From Paenibacillus spiritus (GTDB lineage Bacteria; Bacillota; Bacilli; Paenibacillales; Paenibacillaceae), in assembly GCF_008710135.1 (NCBI RefSeq), contig NZ_VYKK01000004.1:310001-374000 (forward strand): 64,000 nucleotides of DNA, read 5' to 3'. This document shows, piece by piece, positions 7,727-16,447 of this stretch. The notes under the pieces are model-generated. The model did no database searches. It was not told where the DNA came from and saw only the letters and a program-made list of their open reading frames with translations. The stretch's first letter is position 1. Each line of letters begins with the position of its first letter. A program made the position numbers and the translations under genes.

Positions 7727-8349
7727 TGAGAACCCTTAAGAACGAGTCTTCGATGAGACCATGGCTCGCTGTCCTTGTTTATGTTATGGTGCTGGGCGCG
7801 GCGTTTATGTACAGACATCCGATTTTGGACTGGCTGGAGCGGGGGCATCCTCCGCTGCTCGGGCTGGCCGCGGCGATTGCCCTGGCGCTGTTTCCGATAA
7901 TGCCCTATAAAGCGGTTATCGCCCTGTTCGGCTATGCGTACGGCAGTCTCGTCGGCGGACTGCTCTGCTGGCTGGCGACCACCGTATCGTCGACCGCGTT
8001 CTACGCCTTTGCCCGCTGGCTGCTACGCAGCCGGGCGGAGGCGTGGCTGGAGAAGCGGCCGCGGGTGCAGCGGTGGTCGGACGCGGCGCGCCGGCGTCCC
8101 TTTGCCTCCCTGGTTGCTGCCAGGCTATTGCCTTTTATTCCCCAAATTGCCGTCAATGTCAGCGCCGGGGCGGCGGGCATCCCGTTCGTTACTTTTCTCG
8201 TCGCCTCCGGCATCGGCAAGCTTCCGGCCATTGCCGCATTCGCCCTGCTCGGCGGAACTGCCCGCCAGCATCCCGGCACGGCGGCTGCGGTGCTGGCCTT
8301 GTATGCGGCTGCGGCAGGAGCGGTGATTCTGTCACTCCGGCGGCAATGA
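7726..8349 (+). CDS. TVP38/TMEM64 (DedA-like, VTT domain) membrane protein
   Basis: 207 residues with about five hydrophobic segments. The VTT-domain signature is present (FPIMPYKAVIALFGYAYGS, then RLLPFIPQIAVNVSAGAAG and GIGKLPA). The family is linked to lipid scrambling and membrane homeostasis; the substrate here is unknown. No ribosome site stands upstream of the first ATG, which coincides with the predicted transcription start. An internal ATG at 7753 is an alternative but also lacks a good ribosome site. Confidence 0.85.
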   Translation: MRTLKNESSMRPWLAVLVYVMVLGAAFMYRHPILDWLERGHPPLLGLAAAIALALFPIMPYKAVIALFGYAYGSLVGGLLCWLATTVSSTAFYAFARWLLRSRAEAWLEKRPRVQRWSDAARRRPFASLVAARLLPFIPQIAVNVSAGAAGIPFVTFLVASGIGKLPAIAAFALLGGTARQHPGTAAAVLALYAAAAGAVILSLRRQ

Positions 8350-8436
8350 GAGTTGGAAATTCGCAATTTAATGGTCTACAATTAATTCTGACAATGTGAT
8401 ACACTTCATTGACTACAGAGCTTGGAGGGATTAGCA

Positions 8437-9387
8437 ATGAGCGAGAAAGCGACATTCGCGGGCGGCTGCTTCTGGTGCATGGTGTCTCCGTTCGAGGAGC
8501 TGCCGGGTATTCTGGACGTGGTGTCCGGCTATACCGGCGGGCATACATCCAACCCGACCTATGAAGAGGTCTGCTCGGAGACCACAGGACATGTAGAAGC
8601 GGTTCAGATTACGTTTGATCCTGCGATTTTCCCATACCGGAAGCTGCTCGAGCTGTTCTGGCAGCAGATTGATCCGACCGACGCCGGCGGGCAGTTCCAT
8701 GACCGCGGTTCTTCTTACCAGACGGCTATCTTCGTCCACAGCGACGAGCAGCGGCGGGAAGCCGAGGCATCGAAGGCGGAGCTGGAGAAGAGCGGGCGGT
8801 TCGACAAGCCGATCGTAACGCCGATTCTTGAGGCGGCGCCTTTCTATCCGGCCGAGGACTACCATCAGGGCTATCACCGCAAAAATGCCGGCCACTATAA
8901 GCGCTACCGCAAGGCCTCCGGCCGCGAAGCCTTCATTGAGACCCACTGGGGGCACAAGGAAGATCCGGAGAGCCTCCGGAACCGGCTGACGCCGCTCCAG
9001 TATGAAGTCACGCAGAACAGCGCGACCGAATCCCCGTTCCGCAATGAATTCTGGGACCACCACGGCGAAGGAATTTATGTGGATATTGTATCGGGCGAAC
9101 CGCTGTTCAGCTCCCGGGACAAATACGACTCGGGCTGCGGATGGCCAAGCTTCACCCGGCCGATCCGCGATTACTCCGTCAAGGAGAAGACCGATCTCAG
9201 CCATATGATGATCCGGACCGAGGTGCGCAGCCGGGAAGCCGACTCTCATCTGGGGCATGTCTTCCCCGACGGGCCGGGACCGGAAGGCCTGCGGTACTGC
9301 ATCAACTCCGCCGCCCTCCGCTTCATTCCGAAGGAAGAACTGGAGAAGGAAGGCTACGGCGAGTACAGCGTGTTGTTCCAGGACTAA
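8437..9387 (+). CDS. msrAB: Peptide methionine sulfoxide reductase, MsrA-MsrB fusion
   Basis: 316 residues from the ATG at 8437 (GGAGG 8 nt upstream). The MsrA domain comes first with GCFWC near residues 10-14, reducing the S-sulfoxide. The MsrB domain follows from about residue 175 with [16 protein letters not shown] and the catalytic [11 protein letters not shown], reducing the R-sulfoxide. The two zinc-binding CxxC pairs found in many MsrB proteins are absent, as in other Bacillota fusions. No signal peptide, so it should repair cytosolic proteins. Confidence 0.95.
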   Translation: MSEKATFAGGCFWCMVSPFEELPGILDVVSGYTGGHTSNPTYEEVCSETTGHVEAVQITFDPAIFPYRKLLELFWQQIDPTDAGGQFHDRGSSYQTAIFVHSDEQRREAEASKAELEKSGRFDKPIVTPILEAAPFYPAEDYHQGYHRKNAGHYKRYRKASGREAFIETHWGHKEDPESLRNRLTPLQYEVTQNSATESPFRNEFWDHHGEGIYVDIVSGEPLFSSRDKYDSGCGWPSFTRPIRDYSVKEKTDLSHMMIRTEVRSREADSHLGHVFPDGPGPEGLRYCINSAALRFIPKEELEKEGYGEYSVLFQD

Positions 9388-9433
9388 GCTGTTCCAGAAC
9401 TATGGCGTTCCACGCCTACCTTCCGTCAAAATC

Positions 9434-9480
9434 AACGGCAGTCCCCGATCCGCCTCAGGCGAACCGGGGACTGCCGTTTT
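9434..9480 (+). terminator. Intrinsic terminator after msrAB
   Basis: A 12-bp perfect stem CGGCAGTCCCCG/CGGGGACTGCCG (9436-9447 and 9465-9476) is followed by TTTT. Confidence 0.85.
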
Positions 9481-9539
9481 GCCGTGAACGAGCCGCACAC
9501 CGGCAGCAGCCGGCGAATTCGCGTCCGCCCGGCCCCTGC

Positions 9540-10640
9540 CTAGCGCTGACCGTCCTCTTCGGAGCTTCCTTCCCGAAGATCGTCTTCTCCGGAAGGCAGA
9601 GGCGGATTGGACAGCGGAATAGCTGCTGCGCCGTTATCCGGGTCCGGGCGCCGGGACCGCTGTTGACCCCGCCGTCTTAGAAGCAGGAAGACCGCCAGAG
9701 CCACTCCGGCAAGAAAAAGAAACGGCAGCGCTCCTGCGAAGAAGACGAACAGCCACTGGGCGAATGCCGACAGACCGCTCAGCGTTCCGGACAGAGCATC
9801 TCCGGCCCGGCCGACCAGTGACGGGCTCTCCTTCTTCTCCAAGCCGCCGGCCCCGCCGCTCTGATAAAGATGCATTTCAATCGTGGAATACCGGACGTTC
9901 TGATCAATATAGCGCATCCGTCCCTTGATCCGTTCGATCTCTTCCTGAACCTTGTTCAACTCATTGGCGAACGCCACCAGATCGGAAGCCTTGGTCGCCT
10001 TCTTCATGAAAGCCGCGTACTGCGTCTCCAGCAGTTCTTTGGCCCCGAGTCTCGCTTCCAGATCGACGTATTCCTCCGTGACATCGAAGCCTTTCAGGCT
10101 GCGCTCCATGGAGGCATGCGGAATCTTCTCCAGCTTGGCGAGCAGGGAGGAGAACCCTTGGGCCGGCACCTTGAAGGTGAAGGTTCCGCCTCTGGCTTCT
10201 TCCGAAGCGCTCTCCGTGAACTGGACGATGTAGCCTCCGGCCGCGCGGACCGTGTCCTCCACCTTAGAGGAGGCCGACTCATAATCCTCCACTTCCATCT
10301 CGAAGGAAGCATGATAGACCAGCTTCTTGCTGATTGCATCCGCTTCCCCCGGACCTGCTGCCATCTCTTGGGCCCCCGTGTTCCCGCCCTCCGCTCCAAG
10401 TCCGGCTTCGTCCACATCCATCTTGCTTGCCGAATTCCCTACTTCTGCGCTTGCGGCTTTCGCTTCAGGGGCCGCTTCTGTAACCGCCGCCTGGTTGTTG
10501 ACACCGCCTCCCGCTCCGTCGCCCGAAGCAGCCGAATGGGACCGGGTGTCCGCATCGTTGCCCGAACCGCAGCCCCCGAGCGCCAGGACCAGCATCAGCA
10601 ATCCTGCCCGTAATCCGTTCCTTAGACCCCGCTTTGTCAT
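9540..10640 (-). CDS. DUF4349 lipoprotein with C-terminal membrane anchor
   Basis: 366 residues. The signal peptide ends in lipobox ALGGC (Cys24). A low-complexity Ala/Gly linker follows to about residue 100. The DUF4349 domain spans roughly 105-260 (ISKKLVYHASFEMEVEDYE, then a long coiled coil around KVQEEIERIKGRMRYIDQNV). A transmembrane helix lies near 295-325, followed by an Arg-rich cytosolic tail. Extracytoplasmic, probably an envelope structural protein; the function of the family is not known. Strong GGAGG before the ATG. Confidence 0.85.
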   Translation of the reverse strand: MTKRGLRNGLRAGLLMLVLALGGCGSGNDADTRSHSAASGDGAGGGVNNQAAVTEAAPEAKAASAEVGNSASKMDVDEAGLGAEGGNTGAQEMAAGPGEADAISKKLVYHASFEMEVEDYESASSKVEDTVRAAGGYIVQFTESASEEARGGTFTFKVPAQGFSSLLAKLEKIPHASMERSLKGFDVTEEYVDLEARLGAKELLETQYAAFMKKATKASDLVAFANELNKVQEEIERIKGRMRYIDQNVRYSTIEMHLYQSGGAGGLEKKESPSLVGRAGDALSGTLSGLSAFAQWLFVFFAGALPFLFLAGVALAVFLLLRRRGQQRSRRPDPDNGAAAIPLSNPPLPSGEDDLREGSSEEDGQR

Positions 10641-10963
10641 TGTAACGCCTCCGCCTCATCCGCGGTCTGTCCGCGTTTAGTCGAACCGGCGATCTCCCGT
10701 CGTTCCGTTCTTTGTCTGCAGGCGGAAGAAGAGCTCCGGTTGATCCCCAGACGTTTCCAGCGTCTGGAAGGTTGCGGACTGTCCTCTGATTTTTGAGCCT
10801 GGCCGCGGACCGTTCTTCTTGATATAATGAAAGCGTTACCGCGAGGTCAACAAAAAAAAGCCCTTGCATGCTCGGCATGAGGGCGTCCGGGTCTCCCGGG
10901 AGTCAAGCTCCACCTTGCTCCCGCAGGGACCGCTGCTATGAATAAGAACAGGAGGTGAAAGAC
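10641..10963. other. Intergenic region and structured leader before the DUF1540 gene
   Basis: It holds a 7-bp hairpin CCAGACG/CGTCTGG (10747-10753, 10761-10767), a -10 TATAAT at 10823-10828 and a leader of about 130 nt with further GC-rich hairpins (for example CCGGG-TCT-CCCGG near 10888). No known riboswitch class was recognised. Confidence 0.45.
10823..10841 (+). promoter_or_regulatory. -10 element with overlapping cre-like site
   Basis: TATAAT (10823-10828) runs directly into TGAAAGCGTTACCG (10828-10841), one mismatch from the cre consensus. CcpA bound here would cover the start site and repress the DUF1540 gene. No convincing -35 was seen. Confidence 0.5.
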
Positions 10964-11119
10964 ATGGCACAAGGCGTCGTGTGCGAGGTGAACACTTGCA
11001 CTCACTGGGCAGAAGAGAACAAGTGCAGCGCAGAATCCATCTTCGTTGCGTTCAACGCTCACAAGGAAGCGGCCAACCGCGCGGAGGAGACAGACTGCAA
11101 AACCTTTGAAAGCAAATAA
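10964..11119 (+). CDS. DUF1540 small cysteine protein
   Basis: 51 residues starting MAQGVVCEVNTCTHWAEENK, after a perfect GGAGGTG ribosome site. Four cysteines (7, 12, 21, 45) with the family pattern VxCxVxxCxHW...CxAxxI; a metal-binding or structural role is likely. DUF1540 proteins are common in spore formers; their function is not established. Confidence 0.88.
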   Translation: MAQGVVCEVNTCTHWAEENKCSAESIFVAFNAHKEAANRAEETDCKTFESK

Positions 11120-11145
11120 GCTATACCTAAGCCATACTTCCGGCC

Positions 11146-11180
11146 AAGAAGGGACCCTCCACGGTTCCTTCTTTTCATTT
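11146..11180. terminator. Terminator between DUF1540 gene and metE
   Basis: An 11-bp stem AAGAAGGGACC/GGTTCCTTCTT (one G-U pair) with a 6-nt loop is followed by a T-rich run. The genes are convergent, so it may serve both. Confidence 0.75.
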
Positions 11181-11185
11181 TTATT

Positions 11186-13507
11186 TTAGCAGCAATGAGA
11201 ATGATTATCAAGATCATTTTGTTGCCGGATCAGCTCGGCCCGGGCCCTGCGGGCAGCCTCCACCATGTGCCGAAGCGAGGCCTCGGTCTCGGCCCAGCCG
11301 CGCGTTTTGAGACCGCAATCGGGATTGATCCAGAACTGTCCGGGGGCCAGTACCCGAAGGGCCCGTTCGATGCCGGACAGCATGCTCTCCGTATCCGGCA
11401 CTTGTGGACTGTGGATATCATAGACGCCCAGGCCGATACCCTTGCGGTAGCGGTTGCCTTCAAAAGCCGAGACCAGTTCTCCGTGGCTCCGCGAGGATTC
11501 GATCGAGATAACGTCGGCATCCAGGGCGTCGATCGCATCGATCATGTCGCTGAACTCGCAGTAGCACATATGGGTATGAATCTGGGTAGCCGGCCGGACC
11601 GGGCTTGTGGCGATGCGGAAAGCCCGGACCGCCCAACGGAGATAATCCTCCCGCTTGTCCGGCTTCAGCGGCATTCCTTCCCGAAGAGCGGGCTCATCCA
11701 CCTGAATCATGCCGATCCCCGCTTCCTCCAGCGCGAGCACTTCCTGCCGCAGCGCCAGCGCAATCTGGCCGGCGATCCGCTCGCGGCTGATGTCGTCGCG
11801 AAGGAAGGACCAGGCCAGTATCGTAACCGGGCCGGTGAGCATCCCTTTGACGGGAGAGGACGTCAGCGACTGGGCATAAGCGGTCTCCTCCACGGTCATC
11901 GGGCCTCCCCAAGCCACGTCCCCGTAGATAATCGGCGGCTTGACGCAGCGGGAGCCGTAGGACTGTACCCATCCCCCGCGGGTGAAGAGGAACCCATCCA
12001 GCTTCTCCCCGAAGAATTCCACCATATCGGTTCGTTCAAACTCCCCGTGGACCAGAACATCCAGGCCGATATCCTCCTGTCTGCCGATCGCTTCCCGGAT
12101 CTGTCCGCGGATGAACGATTGATAGCGTTCGTTCTCCCAATCGCCTCGCCGCCACTTGAGGCGGGCCTGCCGGACGTCCGCCGTCTGCGGGAAGCTGCCG
12201 ATCGTCGTGGTCGGCAGAACCGGGAGCTTCCAGCGAAGACGCTGCAGCTCGGCCCGCCGCTCGAAGGATTCGCTTCGGCGCTCCGAGGCTTCGGTCAGCC
12301 CCGCTTCGAGAGCCGCCACATCGGCCCGGTTCCGTTCAGGCAGCGCCCGCAGAACCGCCAGCGCCGCCCGGCTCTTCCCCTGTTCCGCCGCCTCTCCTCC
12401 CCCGGCCGCTTCGCCCAGCTGCCAGAGCTCCTCCAGCTTCTCGTCGGCAAAAGCCAGTGCAGCCCTTACCTCCGGCTTCAGCTCCGTCTCGGTCCGGACG
12501 GTGACCGGCACATGCAGCAGGCTGCACGACGGCTGCAGGAGCAGCCTTTCGGCAGGAACCGCCGCCAGCAGCCGCTCCGCGATTGCCGACAGCGCCTCAG
12601 GGTCGGCGCGCCAGATTCCTCTCCCGTCAATCACCCCTGCAGCCAATGTTTTGTCTTCCGGCCAGCCGCTGCGCTCTATGAAGCGGAGAGTCGCCCCGCC
12701 GTCATGGACCAAGTCCAGGCCCAGACCGGCTACAGGCAGCTTCAGAAGCTCCTCCAGCGGCTCTGCCGCCTCAAAATAGGTCTGAATCAGCAGCTTCAGA
12801 CCCGGGGCCTCAGCCGCAAGACTGCCGTAGATCCTCTGCAGAAGGCGGAGGTCGCCGGGTGCCAGCCCGGTTACAATCGCCGGCTCGTCGATCTGCACCC
12901 ATTCCGCTCCTTCTGCCTCCAGTTCCTTCAGTATCCGGGCATACACCGGGAGGAATCGTTCCGCTTGGCTCCCGATTTCTTCCGGCCCGCAGCCCTTGGA
13001 GAGCTTCAGGAAGGTATAGAGCCCGACCAATACCGGACGGCCGTGGATGCCGGCCCGCTCCCGGGCGGCGCGGAACGCTTCCAGCGGCTTGTTCCAGAGC
13101 AGTTCCGGCTGCGCGTCTCCGAGCTCCGGAACGATGTAATGATAATTCGTGTTGAACCATTTCGTCATTTCGCAGGCAGCCGCTCCTTCGCGTCCGCGGG
13201 CCATGGCATAATACAGTTCCCGGCTGACCGGTCTCCCGGGAACAGCGCCGAAGCGCTTGGGGATAACGCCCATCATGACGGCCATATCAAGCATGTGGTC
13301 GTAATAAGTGAAATCGCCGACCGGGATCACATCCAGACCTGCCGCCTTCTGCTTCAGCCAATTCTCCGTCTCTCTGGCCTGAAGCCGCTTGTCCAGTTCC
13401 GCCTCCCCAATGTCTCCGCGCCAATAGGCTTCCAGCGCCGTCTTCCATTCGCGGTTCTCTCCGATCCGCGGATATCCCAGATTGCCTGTCCTGATCCGGC
13501 TTCCCAT
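11186..13507 (-). CDS. metE: Cobalamin-independent methionine synthase
   Basis: 773 residues, the full usual length. It transfers the methyl group from methyltetrahydropteroyl-triglutamate to homocysteine. N-terminal domain begins TGNLGYPRIGENREWK; the C-terminal catalytic domain carries PTTTIGSFPQT, the zinc-site sequence HTHMCYCEF and the later NPDCGLKTRGW cysteine. The start MGSRIRTG at 13507 is chosen for its AAGAGGAG 10 nt upstream. The upstream leader is short and shows no S-box or T-box, so SAM-riboswitch control, common for this gene in Bacillota, is not evident here. TTGAGT-N16-TATCAA near 13550-13525 may be its promoter. Confidence 0.95.
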   Translation of the reverse strand: MGSRIRTGNLGYPRIGENREWKTALEAYWRGDIGEAELDKRLQARETENWLKQKAAGLDVIPVGDFTYYDHMLDMAVMMGVIPKRFGAVPGRPVSRELYYAMARGREGAAACEMTKWFNTNYHYIVPELGDAQPELLWNKPLEAFRAARERAGIHGRPVLVGLYTFLKLSKGCGPEEIGSQAERFLPVYARILKELEAEGAEWVQIDEPAIVTGLAPGDLRLLQRIYGSLAAEAPGLKLLIQTYFEAAEPLEELLKLPVAGLGLDLVHDGGATLRFIERSGWPEDKTLAAGVIDGRGIWRADPEALSAIAERLLAAVPAERLLLQPSCSLLHVPVTVRTETELKPEVRAALAFADEKLEELWQLGEAAGGGEAAEQGKSRAALAVLRALPERNRADVAALEAGLTEASERRSESFERRAELQRLRWKLPVLPTTTIGSFPQTADVRQARLKWRRGDWENERYQSFIRGQIREAIGRQEDIGLDVLVHGEFERTDMVEFFGEKLDGFLFTRGGWVQSYGSRCVKPPIIYGDVAWGGPMTVEETAYAQSLTSSPVKGMLTGPVTILAWSFLRDDISRERIAGQIALALRQEVLALEEAGIGMIQVDEPALREGMPLKPDKREDYLRWAVRAFRIATSPVRPATQIHTHMCYCEFSDMIDAIDALDADVISIESSRSHGELVSAFEGNRYRKGIGLGVYDIHSPQVPDTESMLSGIERALRVLAPGQFWINPDCGLKTRGWAETEASLRHMVEAARRARAELIRQQNDLDNHSHCC

Positions 13508-13678
13508 CTCTCCCACACTCCTCTTGAGAATTGATACAGTACCTATTGATTGACTCAAAAACTCGTTGTTATAAGAATCGGGCTCTTCATACTTCGAGCC
13601 TCGCCTTCCTTCCTGTCCGAGAACCGGAAGCGCCCGGGCAGCTCCGCAGCCGGCTTGCTTCCAAGCTTAACGCCGAAG

Positions 13679-13708
13679 AAGGCCTCCGCGCAAGAGCGCA
13701 GAGGCCTT
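13679..13708 (-). terminator. Terminator after uppP
   Basis: 8-bp stem AAGGCCTC/GAGGCCTT with an inner GCGC pairing; only a short T-rich tail (TTCTTC) follows on the minus strand. Confidence 0.6.
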
Positions 13709-13736
13709 CCAGGTTATACCCGTTCCTTATAGTCGG

Positions 13737-14597
13737 TTATAGGAAAAAGATATAGACCACGCCCGCCAGCACGATCCGGTAGACCGCGAAGGGGACCAGC
13801 TTGATGCGGTTAATGAGCTTCAGGAAGAAGCGGATGGACAGCAGCGCGAACACGAAGGCGCTGATGAAGCCGGCGATGAAGAACGGCAGCGAATCGGCTG
13901 TGACGTACTGCCAGTTCTTGGCGATGGACAGCGCGCTCGCGCCAAGCATGATCGGCACCGCCATGATGAACGTGAAGTCCGAAGCGGCCCTGTGGCTCAT
14001 CCCGAGCAGCACGCCGCCCGAGATCGTGGAGCCGGACCGCGAGAAGCCGGGCCACAGCGAGAAACACTGCACGAGGCCGATCAGCAGCGCCCGGCCGTAT
14101 GTCATTTGGTCCACGCTCTCGATCCGGGGCTTCTTCGGAGCGAACCGGTCCGCGGCAATCATCAGCAGCGCGCCCAGAACCAGTCCGACCAGCACGGTGC
14201 GGGTCGAGAACAGGTGCTCGTCTATGTAGTCTTCCAGCAGCAGTCCCAGCACACCGGCCGGCAGCAGACCGACAATGACCTGGGACAGCCGCAGCCGCCC
14301 CCCGGCCTCGGCCCGGGAAGCCGCAGTCGGCGCAGCCTCTCCGGTCGGACGGCTCAAGCGTCCCAGACCGAGAAGGTCCAGGAAGCGGTTCTTGAAGATG
14401 ATTACCACCGCCAGTATAGAACCGAGCTGAATCACTACTTTGAATGTATTTGCCGGATATTTGCCGAGAAATTCCTGCGAACGCAGCCACATGTCGTCCA
14501 CGAGAATCATATGTCCCGTGGACGAGACCGGTGCAAATTCGGTCAGACCCTCCACAAGGCCGAGAATGATCGCTTTTAGAATATCAAGAATCGCCAT
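13737..14597 (-). CDS. uppP: Undecaprenyl-diphosphatase (BacA/UppP type)
   Basis: 286 residues, polytopic membrane protein. Both family signatures are present: EGLTEFAPVSSTGHM near residues 16-30 and PGFSRSGSTISGG near 170. It dephosphorylates undecaprenyl diphosphate to recycle the lipid carrier for peptidoglycan, and gives bacitracin tolerance when abundant. GGGAGG before the ATG. The DedA-family gene immediately upstream (also now linked to undecaprenyl phosphate recycling) is on the same strand, 57 bp away, so joint transcription is plausible. Confidence 0.95.
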   Translation of the reverse strand: MAILDILKAIILGLVEGLTEFAPVSSTGHMILVDDMWLRSQEFLGKYPANTFKVVIQLGSILAVVIIFKNRFLDLLGLGRLSRPTGEAAPTAASRAEAGGRLRLSQVIVGLLPAGVLGLLLEDYIDEHLFSTRTVLVGLVLGALLMIAADRFAPKKPRIESVDQMTYGRALLIGLVQCFSLWPGFSRSGSTISGGVLLGMSHRAASDFTFIMAVPIMLGASALSIAKNWQYVTADSLPFFIAGFISAFVFALLSIRFFLKLINRIKLVPFAVYRIVLAGVVYIFFL

Positions 14598-14654
14598 GGT
14601 CAGCCTCCCAGGTAGGTAATGGATAAATAAAGTGTGATCGATTGCAAGAAGTTA

Positions 14655-15272
14655 TCAACGCGTCTGTCCGGCACGGCGTCTGCGCAGGAACCAATATCCG
14701 ATCAGCAGGATCGCGCCGGCAATGGCGGCATAGACGATTCCGGAGTAGATTTCCATGAAACCCGACACATGATGCCAGGATTCTCCAAGTGCGGCGCCGA
14801 TCAGAACCAGAACCAAGTTCCAGAGCAGGCTTCCCGCCGCCGTTAACAGCATGAATGGTGCGAACTTCATCCCCGACATCCCCGCAGGCACCGAAATCAG
14901 GCTCCGAACCAGCGGAATCACCCGGCAGAACAGGACCGTCCAGTAGCCGTAGCGGTCGAACCACGCCTGGGCCTTGCCGATGTCTTCCTTCCGGATGCGA
15001 AGCACCCGCCCGTATTTCTCCACCAGCCGTTCCAGCCGATGGCGGTCGAGCAGCCGTCCGACGCCATACAGAATGGCCGCGCCCAGCAGAGATCCCGCCG
15101 TTGCGGCAGCCGTAACTCCCGCGATGCTGAGTCCCGATTCGATCGTCATGAAGCCGCCGAACGGCAGAATGACTTCCGACGGAATGGGCGGAAACACATT
15201 TTCAAGCGCCAGCATCAGGAAGATGCCGAGATAGCCGAACTGTTCCATGAAGTCCGTAATCCATGACCTCAT
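14655..15272 (-). CDS. DedA-family membrane protein
   Basis: 205 residues from the ATG at 15272 (GGGAGG 6 nt upstream). Typical DedA sequence: ENVFPPIPSEVILPFGGF near residue 25, then the amphipathic RYGYWTVLFCRVIPLVRSLISVPAGMSGM motif with conserved arginines. Some members flip undecaprenyl phosphate; that role is attractive because uppP follows directly. Confidence 0.9.
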   Translation of the reverse strand: MRSWITDFMEQFGYLGIFLMLALENVFPPIPSEVILPFGGFMTIESGLSIAGVTAAATAGSLLGAAILYGVGRLLDRHRLERLVEKYGRVLRIRKEDIGKAQAWFDRYGYWTVLFCRVIPLVRSLISVPAGMSGMKFAPFMLLTAAGSLLWNLVLVLIGAALGESWHHVSGFMEIYSGIVYAAIAGAILLIGYWFLRRRRAGQTR

Positions 15273-15300
15273 CCGATCCCTCCCAGTCAAGTTTTTTTCA

Positions 15301-15355
15301 ATTATACCTAGCATAAACCGCTGCCGCAAATTTCTGAAACAAGCAAGCGCTTTCT
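15301..15355 (-). promoter_or_regulatory. Promoter of the DedA gene with upstream cre-like site
   Basis: TTGCGG (15329-15324), 17-bp spacer, TATAAT (15306-15301). A cre-like AGCAAGCGCTTTCT lies further upstream at 15342-15355, with two end mismatches. Confidence 0.6.
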
Positions 15356-15364
15356 TGAAAACAC

Positions 15365-15392
15365 AAAAAACAGCCGCTCCAAGAGCGGCTGT
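15365..15392 (-). terminator. Intrinsic terminator after the YitT gene
   Basis: 10-bp stem ACAGCCGCTC/GAGCGGCTGT with a 3-nt loop; six T follow on the minus strand. Confidence 0.88.
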
Positions 15393-15430
15393 CTCATAAG
15401 GTCTCCCGCTAATGCGCCGGCAGGGAACGT

Positions 15431-16117
15431 TCAAGCTTCTCCCGCCGCCGTCTCCGGCAGACCGGGCAAATTGCCCTGCGGCTGTGAAGACGCCCGCTTG
15501 GACTGCGGCTTGCGCCGGACACCGAGCGAGGTGATCCATGTAATCATCTGGCCGGCGACAACGACCGCCATGGCCGTGTACAGCGTTTCTCTCAGCGGCA
15601 TGTACAGCAGGGAGAGAAGAAGAACGCAGACATCCATCAGGATAAATACCGTTCCCACCTTCAGTCCTTTCCATTCGCTGATCAGCACGGCAAAGATATC
15701 GTCGCCTCCGCTGGCTCCGCCCGCACGCAGCACCATACCCGCTCCGAGACCCGTGAGCAGTCCCGAGAGCAGCGCCGCCAGCGGCAGGTTGCCGTTCAGG
15801 TCAATGACGAGCGTCGAGTAACGCTCCATCCATCCGTAGAATACGGTGAATGCTCCGGCCGACAGCACGGTGCTTCCGACGAATCCTTTGCCCTTAAGCG
15901 CCATGGCAATCAACAATACCGGCAGGTCCAGAAGCAGCGTGCTGAGGGACGGAGACAGCCCGAAGATATATTTGCCGAGCAGAGAAAGACCGACAAATCC
16001 GCCTTCCGTCAAATGATTCCTGTAGTTGATGTGAAAATACGTAAAGGCCAACAAAAACGTTCCGAACAAAATAACCGTTAACCGAAGCGGATGCCATCCG
16101 CTGTGTTGCTTTCTCAT
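15431..16117 (-). CDS. YitT-family membrane protein
   Basis: 228 residues, about five or six membrane helices. Family features include the early HINYRNHLTEGGFVGLSLL, the GLGAGMVLRAGGASGGDDIFA stretch near residue 125, and a final polar tail. The extracytoplasmic DUF2179 domain of longer YitT proteins is missing, so this is the short form. Function unknown. AAGGGGAG is 7 nt before the ATG. A strong promoter lies about 250 nt upstream, giving an unusually long leader. Confidence 0.8.
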   Translation of the reverse strand: MRKQHSGWHPLRLTVILFGTFLLAFTYFHINYRNHLTEGGFVGLSLLGKYIFGLSPSLSTLLLDLPVLLIAMALKGKGFVGSTVLSAGAFTVFYGWMERYSTLVIDLNGNLPLAALLSGLLTGLGAGMVLRAGGASGGDDIFAVLISEWKGLKVGTVFILMDVCVLLLSLLYMPLRETLYTAMAVVVAGQMITWITSLGVRRKPQSKRASSQPQGNLPGLPETAAGEA

Positions 16118-16447
16118 ACATACTCCCCTTGTCGTGAATGCGGCTGAACGTCAGCAGCTTCTACGGCGCCGGGAAGAACGTCTAATTATGCGCCTTCGCA
16201 TGTTGTTCCCTTCCTTTGCCGTGGCCGCTGACGTCTGTAGACGGTACGCACCTTCAGGCAAGGAAGCTAAGTATAAGAGAGATCATAACGTTTCCAAATC
16301 GTCCTTGGGGATTTTGTCCTTCGGGGACACATGGTATCCTGATCCTTTCCTGGTTGGGATTTGCTTCTCTTCTCATTATACCACGGCGAAGCCGGCGGCT
16401 AAACACCCGGGTCAGGCTTTCCAGCAAAATAAATCACGGGCCTGCCT
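16118..16447 (-). promoter_or_regulatory. Extended -10 promoter and long leader of the YitT gene
   Basis: TGGTATAAT at 16383-16375 is an extended -10 element, with TTTAGC 17 bp upstream. The predicted transcript starts near 16368 and has about 250 nt of leader. The leader contains an imperfect repeat (GTCCTTGGGGA at 16301, GTCCTTCGGGGA at 16316) and a TGTCC/GGACA hairpin. It also holds a possible 21-codon reading frame starting MCPRRTKSP. No known riboswitch was recognised. Confidence 0.5.

Noticed and set aside
11195..13534. 779-codon open frame antisense to metE
   Set aside because: Shadow frame; MetE is complete with zinc-site residues.
13508..13736. SAM riboswitch or T-box upstream of metE
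   Set aside because: No S-box core, no GGGTGGTACCGCG-type T-box sequence; the region holds the uppP terminator and a simple promoter.
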